From: Streptomyces sp. CT34
GTDB lineage: Bacteria; Actinomycetota; Actinomycetes; Streptomycetales; Streptomycetaceae
DNA length: 53,268 nt
NCBI RefSeq assembly: GCF_000805335.1
Contig: NZ_KN708638.1
Coordinates: 1,630,728 to 1,683,995, forward strand
Reading direction: 5' to 3'
Shown: in pieces, positions 53,055-53,268 of the stretch
Numbering within the stretch: position 1 is the first letter of the stretch
How the letters are laid out: each line of letters opens with the position of its first letter
Notes under the pieces: model-generated
Seen by the model: the letters and a program-made list of their open reading frames with translations, nothing else
Database searches by the model: none
Told to the model about the DNA's origin: nothing
Translations under genes and position numbers: made by a program

Positions 53055-53268
53055 TCACAGCGCCACACCCAGCAGCGCGTCCACCGCACGGGAGACGAGG
53101 CCGGGCGCGCCCTCGTCCGTACCGCCGCCGTCCTGCTGCGCGGCGGCCCAGCGGTCGACCGCCGCGAGGGCGGCCGGCGCGTCCAGGTCGTCGGCCAGCG
53201 CCTCCCGGATCTCCTCCAGGAGCGCCTCGGCGGGTGGGCCGTCGGGGCGGGAGACGGCGGGCCCCCCG
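53055..53268 (-). CDS. mshC: MshC, cysteine:GlcN-Ins ligase (3' end only)
   Basis: The frame runs off the right edge and ends at TGA (53055-53057). Segments such as [27 protein letters not shown] and [18 protein letters not shown] match the C-terminus of the mycothiol-biosynthetic ligase MshC. This CysS-related ATP-dependent enzyme joins cysteine to glucosaminyl-inositol. The N-terminal catalytic half with HIGH/KMSKS-like motifs is off-window. Confidence 0.85.
   Translation of the reverse strand, partial: GGPAVSRPDGPPAEALLEEIREALADDLDAPAALAAVDRWAAAQQDGGGTDEGAPGLVSRAVDALLGVAL

Overview
This is a high-GC actinobacterial chromosome segment, almost certainly Streptomyces. The signs are strong third-position G/C bias, frequent GTG starts, a complete Pup-proteasome gene set, the end of a mycothiol ligase gene (mshC), a DmdR/IdeR-type iron box and a glycerol (gyl/glp) operon with its IclR regulator. 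From about 11 kb to the right edge the order is (helicase-tatC-tatA-pafC-pafB-two FKBPs-pafA-MFS-LacI-prcA-prcB-HNH-pup-dop-arc-ferredoxin-trmI-site-2 protease-RecB-like nuclease-response regulator ... metH-gylR-glpFKD ... PAC2-mshC). From memory this resembles the conserved Streptomyces core; no alignment was run.

Region 1 (1-4.3 kb) is a worn accessory patch. It holds a secreted membrane-anchored protein, a 3' remnant of a glycine-betaine binding protein, a 5'-3' exonuclease gene, and an iron-box-controlled siderophore-interacting flavoprotein. It also holds a deletion scar where a divergent pair (a MerR-type regulator and a membrane protein) has lost both 5' ends, followed by an ABA4-like membrane protein.

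Region 2 (4.2-9.7 kb) is the most unusual part: a tightly coupled seven-gene minus-strand cassette. In transcription order it is amidohydrolase, PRD-like protein, SFCGS glycine-rich protein, DUF4312, DUF4311, DUF4310, then a SelA-like PLP enzyme fused to an HPr-like phosphocarrier domain. It resembles the Enterococcus EF_0829-EF_0839 type cassette, but the aldolase is absent here. The HPr and PRD domains suggest an uncharacterised phosphotransfer-linked uptake and catabolic system, possibly for an amino-sugar or amino-sugar-acid-like compound (inference).

Region 3 (9.8-11.2 kb) is a sulfonate-monooxygenase-like LLM gene preceded by a 25-codon ORF ending Cys-Cys-Arg, a likely cysteine-sensing leader peptide.

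Region 4 (11.2-31 kb) encodes an Ski2/HelY-like helicase, TatC and TatA, the PafBC damage-response activator, two FKBP isomerases, and the whole pupylation-proteasome pathway: PafA ligase, PrcA/PrcB, Pup ending in GGE, Dop and the ARC/Mpa ATPase. A free-standing HNH (endonuclease VII-type) gene with a TTG start sits between pup and prcB, just after an AT-rich hairpin. An MFS/LacI divergent pair lies between prcA and pafA.

Region 5 (31-45 kb) carries TrmI, a CBS-domain site-2 protease, an Fe-S RecB-like nuclease, an orphan NarL-type response regulator, two paralogous peptide-type binding lipoproteins without permeases, a HAD phosphatase and MetH. Region 6 (45-50 kb) is gylR-glpF-glpK-glpD with shared operator-like palindromes. 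Region 7 (50-53.3 kb) has a frameshifted LLM oxidoreductase pseudogene, a FadR-type GntR regulator with matching palindromes, a PAC2 protein and the 3' end of mshC. No rRNA, tRNA, CRISPR array or intact insertion sequence was seen.
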